The translations under genes were made by a program, and so were the position numbers. The notes beneath the pieces are model-generated. The model was not told the DNA's origin and did no database searches. It worked only from the letters and a program-made list of their open reading frames with translations. A stretch of 64,000 bases of DNA from Hydrogenovibrio marinus (GTDB taxonomy: Bacteria > Pseudomonadota > Gammaproteobacteria > Thiomicrospirales > Thiomicrospiraceae), in the NCBI RefSeq assembly GCF_013340845.1, contig NZ_AP020335.1, positions 1,054,001 to 1,118,000 on the forward strand, in the 5' to 3' direction. Positions 8,712-15,931 of this stretch are shown here, piece after piece (the first letter of the stretch is position 1; each line of letters starts with the position of its first letter).

Positions 8712-9632
8712 ATGCAAGACCGACAAAAACTCGATAGTATGCCAGACTGGATGGCTTCCATTGCTAAAGACGATTTGATTGTTGCGGAAAATACGCACCA
8801 TCATCAGCATTATAAAACCATATTCATCTCGGATGTGCATCTGGGTTCCAAAGGGGCGAAAGCCGAGTTTTTGGCCGATTTCCTCAAATATAATCATTGC
8901 GAGACACTCTATCTTGTTGGTGACATCATCGACGGTTGGCGTTTGAGAAAACGCATCTTCTGGCCCCAAGAACACACTAACGTTATTCGACGTATTTTGA
9001 CGAAAGCCAAACGTGGCACAAAAGTGATTTTCGTCACGGGAAACCATGACGAATTTTTACGTCGTTATTCCGGTATCGATTTCGGAAACATTCTACTGAC
9101 CGATCAGACAGAACATCGTTGTGTGAATGGCGATCGCCTACTTGTGGTTCATGGCGATAAGTACGACAGTGTAGTGCAAACCCGTAAATGGTTGGCGGTG
9201 CTTGGAGATTGGGGATATGAAACCTTGGTGCGTTTCAACACCCATTTTAACAAGGTTCGCCAGTTGTTTGGTATGCGCTATTGGTCGCTATCTTCTTATG
9301 TGAAGCAAAAGGTGAAATCTGCCGTGGCGTTTATCACCGCTTATGAAGAAGCGGTAGTGAAAGATTGTCATTTGCACGGTTACCAAGGGGTTGTTTGCGG
9401 TCATATTCACCATCCTGAGATTCGTGATATCGAGGGGATTGATTACTACAACTGTGGTGATTGGGTGGAAAGCTGCACGGCGATTGTTGAAACCACTGAA
9501 GGCAAGATGAAACTGTTACGCTGGGTAGATATTGATCACAATACCAAAGCGGCATTTTCAAATGAGCCAGCAGGCGAATCTCAAGACGATGTGAGTACTA
9601 AAGCTGACGACAAAGAGAGCGTTACGGTTTAA
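8712..9632 (+). CDS. plcP: PlcP-like metallophosphoesterase (phospholipid phospholipase C type)
   Basis: A 306-residue calcineurin-like phosphoesterase resembling UDP-2,3-diacylglucosamine hydrolases. Metal-binding motifs appear in order: SDVHLG, GDIIDGW, GNHDE, HGDKYD, GHIHHPE. A true LpxH lies 0.5 kb downstream, so this is a paralogue. Together with the adjacent GT4 enzyme and a PHO box it matches PlcP, the phospholipase C that strips phosphate head groups from phospholipids in phosphate-starved bacteria. ATG 8712 is chosen because GAGGAAG lies eight bases upstream; the open frame extends to 8601 but would cover the PHO box. Confidence 0.75.
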   Translation: MQDRQKLDSMPDWMASIAKDDLIVAENTHHHQHYKTIFISDVHLGSKGAKAEFLADFLKYNHCETLYLVGDIIDGWRLRKRIFWPQEHTNVIRRILTKAKRGTKVIFVTGNHDEFLRRYSGIDFGNILLTDQTEHRCVNGDRLLVVHGDKYDSVVQTRKWLAVLGDWGYETLVRFNTHFNKVRQLFGMRYWSLSSYVKQKVKSAVAFITAYEEAVVKDCHLHGYQGVVCGHIHHPEIRDIEGIDYYNCGDWVESCTAIVETTEGKMKLLRWVDIDHNTKAAFSNEPAGESQDDVSTKADDKESVTV

Positions 9633-9699
9633 TCACAAGCATTCCCAAGCATTGCTTTTCACTAAGCTTTTCCTGTAATTCAGCGTCATTTTCAGTATC

Positions 9700-9727
9700 A
9701 TGCACTCAGTATTATTAGTGAGTGCAT
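9700..9727 (+). promoter_or_regulatory. Inverted repeat just before a start codon
   Basis: Perfect 9-base inverted repeat ATGCACTCA (9700-9708) and TGAGTGCAT (9719-9727) with a 10-base AT-rich centre, ending four bases before the ATG at 9732. It could be a repressor operator or an mRNA hairpin covering the translation start, where no clear Shine-Dalgarno sequence is seen. Confidence 0.4.
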
Positions 9728-9731
9728 TTCT

Positions 9732-10118
9732 ATGAAACTTCATTGCATGCAATTGGTCAGCGAGACGGATGTCTTGTCGACTTCATACGAACAAGCAGAG
9801 TACATTGCGTCATTAGTCGCAAGGTTGAAGGTCTGTATTACCAAACAATTGGCGCAAATGGAACAGGCTGAGCTAGAAGCTGAGATGGTTCAGGATATGT
9901 CACATATCAGCCAAGCAGCGGTCTATGCCGGCAACCTGACGGTAGATGATGTGGTTTACGTGAAAGACAATCTTTTCCGTTGTGATTATTCCTATGATTG
10001 GCAAATCGGCTGGACATGCTCCGGCACGCAGGAAGAAGGGCGGGTGAAAGAAAAGGTTCGCTTTTCACTAGAGCCTGATGGGGCTTTGACCTTCAAGTTT
10101 TTGAAACTGGAACTCTAG
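9732..10118 (+). CDS. Hypothetical protein, 128 residues
   Basis: Small soluble protein with no recognised family. Residues 15-60 are predicted helical and charged (EQAEYIASLVARLKV... QAELEAEMVQDM); the rest looks like beta strands with two Trp-rich stretches (DYSYDWQIGWTCSG). No signal peptide or membrane segment. It is monocistronic, follows the PlcP-like gene by about 100 bases and is convergent with lpxH. The inverted repeat immediately before its start is the only regulatory hint. Confidence 0.55.
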   Translation: MKLHCMQLVSETDVLSTSYEQAEYIASLVARLKVCITKQLAQMEQAELEAEMVQDMSHISQAAVYAGNLTVDDVVYVKDNLFRCDYSYDWQIGWTCSGTQEEGRVKEKVRFSLEPDGALTFKFLKLEL

Positions 10119-10129
10119 GTCTCGGGAAC

Positions 10130-10879
10130 TTAATTTCCGTTTAAGAATAGCCATTCAATTTCAGGCGATTGTCCTGGGCGTTCAGTGACCTTAAGTAATT
10201 GGGTTTCTGGGCGCCAGTCTCCCAATATCCAACGGTGCTTTTCTACACCTTCGACCATAAAGGTTTGTTCTCCAGGGCGGTGCGTGTGGCCGTGAACCAA
10301 GTGATTGCATTCCGGATAGCGAGCCAACAGGCTTTCTACAGCGCCCTGATTCACATCCATAATGTTGTCCGCTTTATTCTGATTGTACTGCTGAGATTTC
10401 TTTCGCATGTTTTCGCCAATTGCCAGACGCTTGGCTTTTGGCAAACACAAAAACAACCATTGAATGACCGGATTACGGAACCAGCGGCGCATCTTTTGAT
10501 ATTCCTTGTCGTCAATACACAAGCTGTCGCCATGGCTCAGCAGGATTTTTTCACCATAAAAATCTACCAGGTTGGGGTCGCTGAGCGGTTGAATGCCAGT
10601 TGCCTTCCAGAAGGCAGATTTCATCAGAAAATCACGATTGCCGAACATTAAGTACACGCGAGTGCCTTTTTTTACCAGGTCAGAGAGGTGTTGAATCGCT
10701 TTGGGAAAGGTTTCCAAGCCAACGTCGTCACCCACCCACATTTCAAAAATATCACCAATCAGATACAAGGCTTCCGCTTGCGGCGCATCCTCTTCTAAGA
10801 AACGATAAAACGCTTGGTTGATCGGGTGGGTTTCATCCGGTTGTAAATGGATATCAGCGGTAATCAGAGAAAAGGGCAT
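10130..10879 (-). CDS. lpxH: UDP-2,3-diacylglucosamine diphosphatase
   Basis: Peripheral membrane enzyme of lipid A synthesis, cleaving UDP-2,3-diacylglucosamine to lipid X and UMP. Motifs: ADIHLQ, GDIFEMWVGDD, GNRDFL, HGDSLC and HGHTHRPG, all as in LpxH. From Met 10879 it has 249 residues, near the usual 240, and begins like E. coli LpxH; Mets at 10912 and 10975 are alternatives. It follows ppiB as in E. coli (lpxH-ppiB, divergent from cysS). It contains one 18-bp repeat copy, read as PNLVDF. Confidence 0.9.
   Translation of the reverse strand: MPFSLITADIHLQPDETHPINQAFYRFLEEDAPQAEALYLIGDIFEMWVGDDVGLETFPKAIQHLSDLVKKGTRVYLMFGNRDFLMKSAFWKATGIQPLSDPNLVDFYGEKILLSHGDSLCIDDKEYQKMRRWFRNPVIQWLFLCLPKAKRLAIGENMRKKSQQYNQNKADNIMDVNQGAVESLLARYPECNHLVHGHTHRPGEQTFMVEGVEKHRWILGDWRPETQLLKVTERPGQSPEIEWLFLNGN
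10559..10576 (+). repeat. 18-bp dispersed repeat, copy 2
   Basis: Exact AAAATCTACCAGGTTGGG inside lpxH; the sense strand reads the C-rich form and encodes PNLVDF. Confidence 0.85.
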
Positions 10880-10993
10880 GTAATGATTGTCTTTAGCTGG
10901 AATTCTAAGCATTCTAGCCTGAGAAACAGAAAAAGTTAAGTTGCGAGATGGGAGAAGTGCTCGGTTTGCCACCAAGCACTTTCTTCGAAGAGG

Positions 10994-11500
10994 TTAGTCG
11001 TCTTCTTTTACGATGGTCTTTTCAACAATAATGTCTTCTACAGGTACGTCCTGATGACCGCGGCGGCTGGTTGTTGCAACTTTTGCCATGGCATCTAGCA
11101 CATCCATGCCTTCAACGATTTTACCGAATACGGCATAGCCCCAACCGTGAACGTCTTTTGACGTGTGATCCAGGAAAGCGTTATCAACCAAGTTCATGAA
11201 GAACTGAGTGGTTGCTGAATGAGGTTCCATGGTACGCGCATAAGAGACAGAGCCACGTACGTTTTTCAAGCCGTTGTCCGCTTCGTTTTCAATAGGGTCA
11301 CCTGAAGGTTTGTCTTCCATGCCTGGAAGCATACCGCCACCTTGCACCATGAAGCCTGGAATGATTCGGTGGAAAATGGTACCGTTATAGAATCCTTCCA
11401 TTGCATAGTGCACAAAGTTTTCTGCACCGACGGGTGCATTTTCGTAATCGACTTCGACAGTGATGTCGCCCATGTTGGTTTTGAAGGTGACTTGAGTCAT
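10994..11500 (-). CDS. ppiB: Cytoplasmic peptidyl-prolyl isomerase, cyclophilin
   Basis: A 168-residue cyclophilin without signal peptide. Cyclophilin core motifs: FHRIIPGFMVQGGG, EADNGLKNVRGSVSYART and TTQFFMNLVDN. It catalyses proline cis-trans isomerisation in the cytoplasm. It sits between ppiA-like and lpxH genes on the same strand, in a conserved neighbourhood near cysS. Confidence 0.92.
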   Translation of the reverse strand: MTQVTFKTNMGDITVEVDYENAPVGAENFVHYAMEGFYNGTIFHRIIPGFMVQGGGMLPGMEDKPSGDPIENEADNGLKNVRGSVSYARTMEPHSATTQFFMNLVDNAFLDHTSKDVHGWGYAVFGKIVEGMDVLDAMAKVATTSRRGHQDVPVEDIIVEKTIVKEDD

Positions 11501-11558
11501 GCTGTTTCCTTTCTTCTTTTTCTAAGTTGTCTTTTTAAAGTTGTCGAATAGTTAGTAG

Positions 11559-11598
11559 TGGCAGATTTTTGTTTTTCAACAAAATCTGCCAGGTTGGG
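11559..11598 (+). repeat. 18-bp dispersed repeat, copy 3, in a hairpin
   Basis: Exact AAAATCTGCCAGGTTGGG at 11581-11598, preceded by a partial inverted copy TGGCAGATTTT at 11559-11569. The two arms can form a 10-bp stem with an 11-base loop. The full copy begins 12 bases beyond the ppiA stop codon and the structure could terminate ppiA transcription. Confidence 0.8.
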
Positions 11599-11609
11599 GG
11601 TGCCAGCTA

Positions 11610-12266
11610 TTATTGAATTTGTGTTGCTTTGATAATAACCACTGGGTTATTCGGTACATCCCCCATACCGTTTTTGAAGCCGGTTTTGACCATGCGAATA
11701 TGGTTGACGACTTTCATGCCTTTGATCACGCGACCAAATACGGCATAGCCCCAAGCACGGTCAGTTTTTTCACGGAAATCCAAAAAGGTGTTTTGCGCCA
11801 CATTGATGAAGAACTGTGCTGTTGCCGAGTTAGGGTCATTGGTTCTTGCCATCGCAAGGGTGCCGATGCGGTTACGCAAGCCGTTGTCCGCTTCGTTTGG
11901 AATCGGTTCATGGGTTGGCTTTTTCTGTAGATCCGTTGTAAACCCACCACCTTGAATCATGAAGTTAGGAATGACACGATGGAAGATGGTGCCATCATAA
12001 AAGTGTTCGTTCACGTAACGTAGGAAGTTGGCGACCGTTTTAGGTGCTTTGTTTGGAAACAGCTCAACGGTGATGTCACCCATGTTGGTTTGAATCAGAA
12101 CATGAGGATTGGTTTTGACGTTGTCATAAGCGCTGCCATCTGCATTGGCCTTTGAAAAGGGTGAGAACATCAAGCCAAGTGTTGCTAAAGCAAAGAATGT
12201 TGAGAAGAGTCCGGTAAACAGTACGCGTCTGTTTAGCAAAGAGTGTTGTTTCACTGGTTGTGTCAT
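11610..12266 (-). CDS. ppiA: Periplasmic peptidyl-prolyl isomerase, cyclophilin
   Basis: A 218-residue cyclophilin with an N-terminal export signal (hydrophobic RRVLFTGLFSTFFALATLGL, likely cleavage after ANA). Catalytic-core motifs FHRVIPNFMIQGGG and SATAQFFINVAQN are intact. The ATG at 12266 has a strong GAGGAA site five bases upstream; the frame is open 40 codons further, but that stretch is not cyclophilin-like. Its role is folding of periplasmic or outer-membrane proteins. Its neighbour ppiB is the cytoplasmic paralogue, so this is a tandem cyclophilin pair. Confidence 0.88.
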   Translation of the reverse strand: MTQPVKQHSLLNRRVLFTGLFSTFFALATLGLMFSPFSKANADGSAYDNVKTNPHVLIQTNMGDITVELFPNKAPKTVANFLRYVNEHFYDGTIFHRVIPNFMIQGGGFTTDLQKKPTHEPIPNEADNGLRNRIGTLAMARTNDPNSATAQFFINVAQNTFLDFREKTDRAWGYAVFGRVIKGMKVVNHIRMVKTGFKNGMGDVPNNPVVIIKATQIQ

Positions 12267-12505
12267 AAGCGTTCCTCGTAGCGGTCGCATTCGGTTTGAG
12301 TGCCGAAGTTCGTTGAGAAAATTGTCATGCGAGAGTCGACGAGCTTGTGAAGTTTTATGAATGACTTCGCGCTGCCGTCGAGGCATAAAATTGGTGTGAT
12401 TCTAACATGAATTACCCGCTTTGCCGCGGCTGATAATGCTATAATTTTTCGATTATTAATCAGCATCGAAAATTCAAAAGGATTGGAGTAAAGGGTTTTT
12501 GCATA

Positions 12506-14179
12506 ATGAGTCAAAACGAAGCAATCGATAAACCGACCAATTTCATCCGTCATATCATTGACGAAGACTTAGCCTCACACAAGCACGATCACGTTCATAC
12601 GCGCTTTCCACCTGAACCGAACGGTTACTTGCACATCGGCCATGCAAAGTCGATTTGTTTGAACTTTGGCTTGGCGGAAGACTATAACGGCGCTTGTAAC
12701 CTGCGCTTTGATGATACCAATCCTACCAAAGAAGATATCGAGTATGTTGAGTCCATCATGCGTGATGTTGCTTGGCTTGGCTTTAAATGGGAAGGCGAGC
12801 CGCGTTACTCGTCAAACTATTTCCAGCAGTTTCATGACTATGCCGTCGAGTTGATTAACAAAGGCTTGGCGTATGTTGATTTTTCTTCACCAGAAGAGAT
12901 GCGTGAAGCGCGTGGTACTTTGAAAGAGCCGGGCAAAAACAGCCCATACCGTGATACCTCTGCAGACGAAAACTTGGTGTTGTTCACAAAGATGCGCCAA
13001 GGTGAGTTTAAAGAAGGTGAGTGCGTGCTGCGTGCCAAAATTGATATGGCTTCTAGCTTCATGTGCATGCGTGACCCAACGCTCTACCGTATTCGTTTCG
13101 AAACACATCATCAAACAGGCGATGCTTGGTGTATTTATCCTATGTATGACTTTGCGCATTGCATTTCCGATGCGATTGAAGGTATTAGCCACTCGCTTTG
13201 TACGTTGGAGTTCCAAGACAACCGTCGTTTATATGACTGGGTGCTGGATAATTTGGACGACTTTAACAAGCCGGATCGTCCACATCAATATGAGTTCTCA
13301 AGATTGAACTTGGCTTATACCGTGATGTCAAAGCGTAAGCTGCACCAGTTGGTTGACGATAAGCTGGTTTCTGGGTGGGACGATCCTCGTATGCCGACAG
13401 TCTCTGGTATGCGTCGCCGTGGCTATACGCCTGCGTCTTTACGTGACTTTGCAGAACGTATCGGGATTTCAAAAGTCGACAGCATGACGGAAATGAGCAT
13501 TCTTGAAGCGTCTATTCGTGATGATTTGAATGTGGTTGCACCGAGAACAATGGGCGTTATCGACCCAATCAAGGTGATTATCGAAAACTATCCTGAAGGT
13601 CAGGTTGAATCGATTCAAGCGCCAGTTCATCCGCAGAATGAAGAGATGGGCAAACGTGAGATTTTCTTTAGCCGTGAGCTGTACATCGATAGAGCGGACT
13701 TCATTGAAGAAGCACCAAATAAGAAATGGCAGCGTTTGGCGATAGACAAAGAAGTACGTTTGCGTAACGCTTATATCGTTAAAGCGGAAAGATTCGAGAC
13801 AGATGCAGCAGGCAATGTCACCACGCTTTATTGTTCTTATGACCCGGAAACCCTGGGTAAAAACCCAGCAGACGGACGTAAAGTGAAAGGGGTTATTCAC
13901 TTTGTTGAGGCGACTAAAGCCGTTCCGGCTGAGTTCCGGCTGTATGATCGTTTATTTACCGTTGAAAACCCTGGCAAGTCAGAAGACTTTGAGTCGGTAT
14001 TGAACCCAGAATCTTTGAAAATAATGCAAGGGTTTGTTGAACCCAACCTGGCAGATTCTGTCCCGGAAGTCGCGTATCAGTTTGAACGAGAAGGTTACTT
14101 CTGCCGTGACAACAAGTCAGAAGGATTGGTCTTCAACAAAACAGTTGGCTTGCGCGACACCTGGACGCAAGCTCAATAA
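12506..14179 (+). CDS. glnS: Glutaminyl-tRNA synthetase
   Basis: Class I aminoacyl-tRNA synthetase, 557 residues (E. coli 554). HIGH motif: [12 protein letters not shown] near residues 37-48; KMSKS equivalent: VMSKRKL near 272. C-terminal anticodon-binding beta-barrel domains are present ([12 protein letters not shown]... [20 protein letters not shown]). Divergent from ppiA and followed by cysS on the same strand. It carries one imperfect 18-bp repeat copy near the 3' end, read as EPNLADS. Confidence 0.97.
   Translation: MSQNEAIDKPTNFIRHIIDEDLASHKHDHVHTRFPPEPNGYLHIGHAKSICLNFGLAEDYNGACNLRFDDTNPTKEDIEYVESIMRDVAWLGFKWEGEPRYSSNYFQQFHDYAVELINKGLAYVDFSSPEEMREARGTLKEPGKNSPYRDTSADENLVLFTKMRQGEFKEGECVLRAKIDMASSFMCMRDPTLYRIRFETHHQTGDAWCIYPMYDFAHCISDAIEGISHSLCTLEFQDNRRLYDWVLDNLDDFNKPDRPHQYEFSRLNLAYTVMSKRKLHQLVDDKLVSGWDDPRMPTVSGMRRRGYTPASLRDFAERIGISKVDSMTEMSILEASIRDDLNVVAPRTMGVIDPIKVIIENYPEGQVESIQAPVHPQNEEMGKREIFFSRELYIDRADFIEEAPNKKWQRLAIDKEVRLRNAYIVKAERFETDAAGNVTTLYCSYDPETLGKNPADGRKVKGVIHFVEATKAVPAEFRLYDRLFTVENPGKSEDFESVLNPESLKIMQGFVEPNLADSVPEVAYQFEREGYFCRDNKSEGLVFNKTVGLRDTWTQAQ
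14042..14059 (-). repeat. 18-bp dispersed repeat, copy 4 (one mismatch)
   Basis: Plus strand reads CCCAACCTGGCAGATTCT inside glnS, one mismatch from consensus; the sense strand carries the C-rich form. Confidence 0.7.
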
Positions 14180-14196
14180 GTCTATGATTCACTGGA

Positions 14197-14217
14197 AGGC
14201 GTGTTTTCTACACGCCT
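14197..14217 (+). terminator. Hairpin between glnS and cysS
   Basis: AGGCGTG / CACGCCT stem with a 7-base loop, followed only by a weak T-run (ACTTTTCTG). Possibly a partial terminator or mRNA-stabilising stem between the two synthetase genes. Confidence 0.4.
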
Positions 14218-14246
14218 GACAACTTTTCTGAAATACAGGAAACAGC

Positions 14247-15623
14247 ATGTCCTTACAGATTTACAACACGGAAACCCGTCAAAAAGAAACCTTTAAACCG
14301 ATCCACGACAATGAAGTCGGTATCTATGTTTGTGGGGTGACGGTTTACGATTATTGTCACATCGGTCACGCACGTGTCATGGTCGTTTTTGATACGGTTG
14401 TGCGCCACCTGAGAGCGTTGGGTTATAACGTGACCTATGTGCGAAATATTACCGATATCGATGACAAGATCATTAAGCGTGCATTGGAGAATGGTGAAAG
14501 CATCCAATCTTTGACGGGTCGTTTTATCGATGCCATGCACGAAGACGAAGCGGCGATGAATGTTTTACGTCCCGACATCGAGCCACTTGCGACAGAGCAC
14601 ATGCAAGATATTGAGAGCATGATTTCGACGTTGATTGAAAAAGGGCATGCTTATCCAGCGGAAAACGGTGATGTTTATTTCAATGTGAAGTCTGATGAAG
14701 ACTATGGCCGCTTGTCGGGTAAAAACATCGATGACTTGGAATCCGGTGCTCGCGTCGAAGTGAATGAAGTTAAAAAAGATCCTTTGGATTTTGTGCTTTG
14801 GAAAGCTTCAAAAGAAAACGAACCGGCTTGGTCTTCACCTTGGGGAGAAGGGCGTCCGGGTTGGCATATAGAATGTTCGGCCATGTCTACCAAATGTCTA
14901 GGCAACCACTTCGATATTCATGGTGGGGGGATGGATTTGAGTTTCCCGCATCATGAAAACGAAATCGCTCAGTCGGAATGTGCGACGGGCGAGCATTATG
15001 TGAATACATGGATGCATTGTGGTTTTGTACGCGTGGATGACGAGAAGATGTCCAAGTCTTTGGGTAACTTTTTCACCATTCGTGAAGTGTTGAAGTTGTA
15101 TCACCCGGAAGTGATCCGTTATTTCCTATTGGCGAGTCATTACCGCAGCCCTGTGAATTATTCGGAAGATAATTTAGAAGTCGCGAAGTCCAGTGTGTCG
15201 CGCTTATATTCGGCATTGGAAAGCTTTACGCCAGAACAGTTGACCGCCGCCGAAGAGGGTACAAACTATGAAGTTGAATTCAACGATGCGATGAACGACG
15301 ACTTCAATACCCCTCAGGCGATGGCAGTGTTGTTTGAGTTGGCGAAAGAAGTGAATAAGACCAAGTCTGAAACGTTGGGCGGTTTGTTGAAAAAACTGGC
15401 GAACCAAATTGGTTTGTTGGAGCAGGATGCAACTGTATTCTTTAAATCTCAGCCTTCACAATCAGATTTGACGGATGATGCGATTCAGTCTTTGATTGAT
15501 GAGCGCGCGGAAGCAAGAAAGAATAAAGATTTTGCTCGTTCGGATCAAATTCGTGATGAATTGTTAGCGCAAGGAATTGAGTTGCTAGATTCTCCTCAAG
15601 GTACTACTTGGAGAAAAGTGTGA
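14247..15623 (+). CDS. cysS: Cysteinyl-tRNA synthetase
   Basis: Class I synthetase, 458 residues. HIGH motif in CGVTVYDYCHIGHARV (residues 29-44), zinc-site region PGWHIECSAMS, and KMSKS (EKMSKSLGN near 270). The C-terminal DALR-like region ends with ARSDQIRDELLAQGIELLDSPQGTTW. The stretch after its stop codon carries the probable small RNA described below. Proximity to ppiB and lpxH matches the E. coli gene order. Confidence 0.97.
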   Translation: MSLQIYNTETRQKETFKPIHDNEVGIYVCGVTVYDYCHIGHARVMVVFDTVVRHLRALGYNVTYVRNITDIDDKIIKRALENGESIQSLTGRFIDAMHEDEAAMNVLRPDIEPLATEHMQDIESMISTLIEKGHAYPAENGDVYFNVKSDEDYGRLSGKNIDDLESGARVEVNEVKKDPLDFVLWKASKENEPAWSSPWGEGRPGWHIECSAMSTKCLGNHFDIHGGGMDLSFPHHENEIAQSECATGEHYVNTWMHCGFVRVDDEKMSKSLGNFFTIREVLKLYHPEVIRYFLLASHYRSPVNYSEDNLEVAKSSVSRLYSALESFTPEQLTAAEEGTNYEVEFNDAMNDDFNTPQAMAVLFELAKEVNKTKSETLGGLLKKLANQIGLLEQDATVFFKSQPSQSDLTDDAIQSLIDERAEARKNKDFARSDQIRDELLAQGIELLDSPQGTTWRKV

Positions 15624-15779
15624 TTAATATTTTTTTGATAAAAAAATCATAAAAATTTAACAATCGCCAGGCTCGCTAAGCCTCTGTCTATAAGCATTTT
15701 ATAGTAAAAACCTTTTTAAAAATATGGTTTTGCATTAAGTAAGTTTATAATTTTTAATAACTTTTTTACATATTAATGT

Positions 15780-15808
15780 TTGACAATATAAGAGAAAACT
15801 CATATACT
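15780..15808 (+). promoter_or_regulatory. Sigma-70 promoter for a small RNA
   Basis: Perfect TTGACA (15780-15785), 17-base spacer, TATACT (15803-15808). No open reading frame follows on this strand before the terminator at 15885-15912. Confidence 0.7.
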
Positions 15809-15814
15809 TTATTT

Positions 15815-15912
15815 ATTCATGTTTCTTCATGAGTATCCTCCTCTGATTATTTCTTAAATAATTCAAGAAATAATTTTATTTAAGCCCTAGTTTGTCCCTA
15901 GGGTTTTTTTTT
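15815..15912 (+). ncRNA. Candidate trans-acting small RNA (about 98 nt)
   Basis: The interval from the predicted start of a consensus promoter to an intrinsic terminator is about 98 bases and has no credible coding frame. It contains an unpaired-looking pyrimidine stretch TCCTCCTCTG (15836-15845), complementary to Shine-Dalgarno sequences; an AU-rich stem CTTAAATAA/TTATTTAAG (15853-15884); and a GC terminator stem with nine T. This is the usual layout of Hfq-dependent regulatory RNAs. Family not recognised. Confidence 0.55.
15885..15912 (+). terminator. Rho-independent terminator
   Basis: CCCTAG (15885-15890), 7-base loop, CTAGGG (15898-15903), then nine T. Functional on the plus strand only. 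Confidence 0.85.
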
Positions 15913-15931
15913 ATCTAAAATTTACCAGTCC

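Noticed and set aside
12267-12386. 40-residue N-terminal extension of ppiA
   Set aside because: It would bury the export signal behind an Arg-rich stretch and ignores the strong ribosome site before 12266.
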